Shown here: piece after piece, positions 62,954-64,000 of the stretch
Position numbering within the stretch: the stretch's first letter is position 1
How the letters are laid out: each line of letters begins with the position of its first letter
Notes under the pieces: generated by a model
Seen by the model: only the letters and a program-made list of their open reading frames with translations
Database searches by the model: none
What the model was told of the DNA's origin: nothing
Assembly (NCBI GenBank): GCA_938015805.1
Contig: CALLXF010000006.1
Coordinates: 1 to 64,000, forward strand
Length of the DNA stretch: 64,000 nucleotides
Direction of reading: 5' to 3'
DNA from: an uncultured Saprospiraceae bacterium
GTDB taxonomy: Bacteria; Bacteroidota; Bacteroidia; Chitinophagales; Saprospiraceae
Program-made: the position numbers and the translations under genes

Positions 62954-64000
62954 TTATTCTTTTATAAAAATAGAGCTGGCATTACATGAATTACTAGTAA
63001 TAGAAATCATATATGTTCCCGCCTCTAAATCTGCCGTAGACAAAGAATGATTATGAGACTCATTTACACCGTCTATCTCCTCACTGAAAACTTTTTTACC
63101 AGAGATATTATAAACAGTTAATAATATTTTTTGCTCAGTCATACAATCAAAACTTATGATCAACTCATCAATAACAGGATTAGGTGATAATGAGATTTTT
63201 TTATTAACTAATACCTGATCAATAGAGGAAATCATCAGTTCGCCATTACGTCTTCTATAATGTTCACACCCATCCACATCGGTTGCTCTAACCAAATAAA
63301 ACCCACTTTCTAAAGGAGTATAAGATGGCTCGATAGCGTTTTCTATGATCCTATAATCACCATAATTAAAGGAAAAAGTATCAGAAATAAACCATTGATA
63401 AGATTCATAATTATCCTCTACCATAAGTACTCCATTTGTAAGAGAGACTGGAAAAAAATCTTGATCAAAAGGAATATAAAAATCAAAGGTATCCATACAA
63501 GCGGGAGAAGAATTATCCATAATCATATTATAATATCCAGGTAGCAAATTACTATATGAAATAGGATCTATCAAATCTCCACCATCCGATTCTATATAAT
63601 ACCCAAAATCATCTGATACAGCTTGCGAAATACAAATATCGACATTACCGTCTTCTACTATACTACAGGATGCACGTATTATATCTATCCTCGGCTCAAA
63701 TACCTCGACCTCAAAAGTGGTTTGCATAGAACATTGCGAATCCATATTTACTGTTTCTAAAATGTAGATACCCGGCGTTAAATTACAGTACTCTGATTCT
63801 GGAATTATAATATCATTTCCATCCTTTAGAGTAGTGGATAATATACCCCCATTACTAGGCGTTATGATCTCTACGCAGCCGTCCTCCGACAATGAACAAC
63901 TAGCTACTTTTACTTCTATATCGGGTAATCTACAATCAAGGTGTATTTTATAAATCGTCCCTTTTACAATGTCTGCAACTAATAATTGGCCAAGGTTGTT
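62954..64000 (-). CDS. T9SS cargo protein, N-terminus cut off by window edge
   Basis: The frame is open from 62954 to the right edge, so about 348 residues of the C-terminal part are visible. At the edge NNLGQLLVADIVKGTIYKIH resembles the end of a sorbosone/PQQ-type dehydrogenase or six-bladed propeller (LYVADxxxGxIYKI), then Cys-rich Ig-like repeats, and from about 63250 to the stop a type A sorting domain (SLSPNPVIDELIISFD to SSIFIKE). It is a secreted T9SS protein; the propeller reading is inference from a few residues. Upstream part outside the window. Confidence 0.8.
   Translation of the reverse strand, partial: NNLGQLLVADIVKGTIYKIHLDCRLPDIEVKVASCSLSEDGCVEIITPSNGGILSTTLKDGNDIIIPESEYCNLTPGIYILETVNMDSQCSMQTTFEVEVFEPRIDIIRASCSIVEDGNVDICISQAVSDDFGYYIESDGGDLIDPISYSNLLPGYYNMIMDNSSPACMDTFDFYIPFDQDFFPVSLTNGVLMVEDNYESYQWFISDTFSFNYGDYRIIENAIEPSYTPLESGFYLVRATDVDGCEHYRRRNGELMISSIDQVLVNKKISLSPNPVIDELIISFDCMTEQKILLTVYNISGKKVFSEEIDGVNESHNHSLSTADLEAGTYMISITSNSCNASSIFIKE

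Noticed and set aside
1-64000. tRNA, rRNA, CRISPR arrays, insertion sequences, attachment sites
   Set aside because: No cloverleaf, no regularly spaced repeats and no transposase or integrase was found on either strand by reading.

Overview
The window is a chromosomal stretch from a low-GC member of the Bacteroidota. Evidence for the phylum: type IX secretion (T9SS) parts (PorW/SprE, two PorP/SprF proteins), cargo proteins with T9SS C-terminal sorting domains, a TonB-dependent receptor with a carboxypeptidase-like N-terminal domain, DUF1573, DUF5723, DUF6503 and GSCFA proteins, and -7 promoter boxes of the TAnnTTTG type. The many secreted proteins with HYR/Ig-like modules, PD40 repeats and type A/B sorting domains suggest a marine, Saprospiria- or Cytophagia-like lineage; the order is inference. 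I see no rRNA, tRNA, CRISPR array, insertion sequence or prophage.

Layout. 1-6.3 kb: a cut-off PD40-type secreted protein, a TonB-dependent receptor, an orphan TonB C-terminal protein, a patatin-like lipase and small secreted proteins. 6.3-13.9 kb: topoisomerase IV subunit A with a histone-H1-like tail, a flavin amine oxidase/VOC pair, a DUF6503 lipoprotein, an M16 peptidase. 13.9-18.6 kb: a tightly packed operon DUF2891 - NRAMP-fold transporter - pxpA - pxpB - pxpC for 5-oxoproline use. 18.7-25.5 kb: a T9SS cargo protein, a YpdA-like reductase with a TauE/SafE exporter and a Cys-containing lipoprotein, a split transketolase, HU, a small basic lipoprotein. 25.4-31.2 kb: a peptide-type ABC importer without ATPases, a TIGR01777 epimerase, a HAD phosphatase. 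31.2-37.6 kb: M23 peptidase, PorW, AtpZ/AtpI-like proteins, bactofilin, PorP. 37.8-40.2 kb: an HtrA-like cytoplasmic protease fused to a zinc ribbon and a CesT/YbjN-like domain, overlapping a second gene that also seems to carry a CesT/YbjN-like domain. 40.3-49.6 kb: GSCFA protein, PadR-PspC operon with a 33-bp palindromic operator and an apparent frameshift at an A10 tract, outer-membrane proteins, a beta-CASP nuclease, a DUF1573 protein. 49.9-58.9 kb: a PorP - OmpA - giant adhesin operon. 59-64 kb: a 59-aa gene with gltX, a polysaccharide deacetylase, a charged membrane protein, and a cut-off T9SS cargo protein.

Most of the window is ordinary core or surface biology. The most system-like novelty is the protease/zinc-ribbon/CesT-like pair at 37.8-40.2 kb. 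Next come the NRAMP homologue without its metal-binding motifs inside the pxpABC operon, the PspC gene whose two halves are joined only by a -1 shift on A10, and a GC-rich 14-mer (CATTGGCGGAAGCC) found three times in the same orientation inside unrelated genes.
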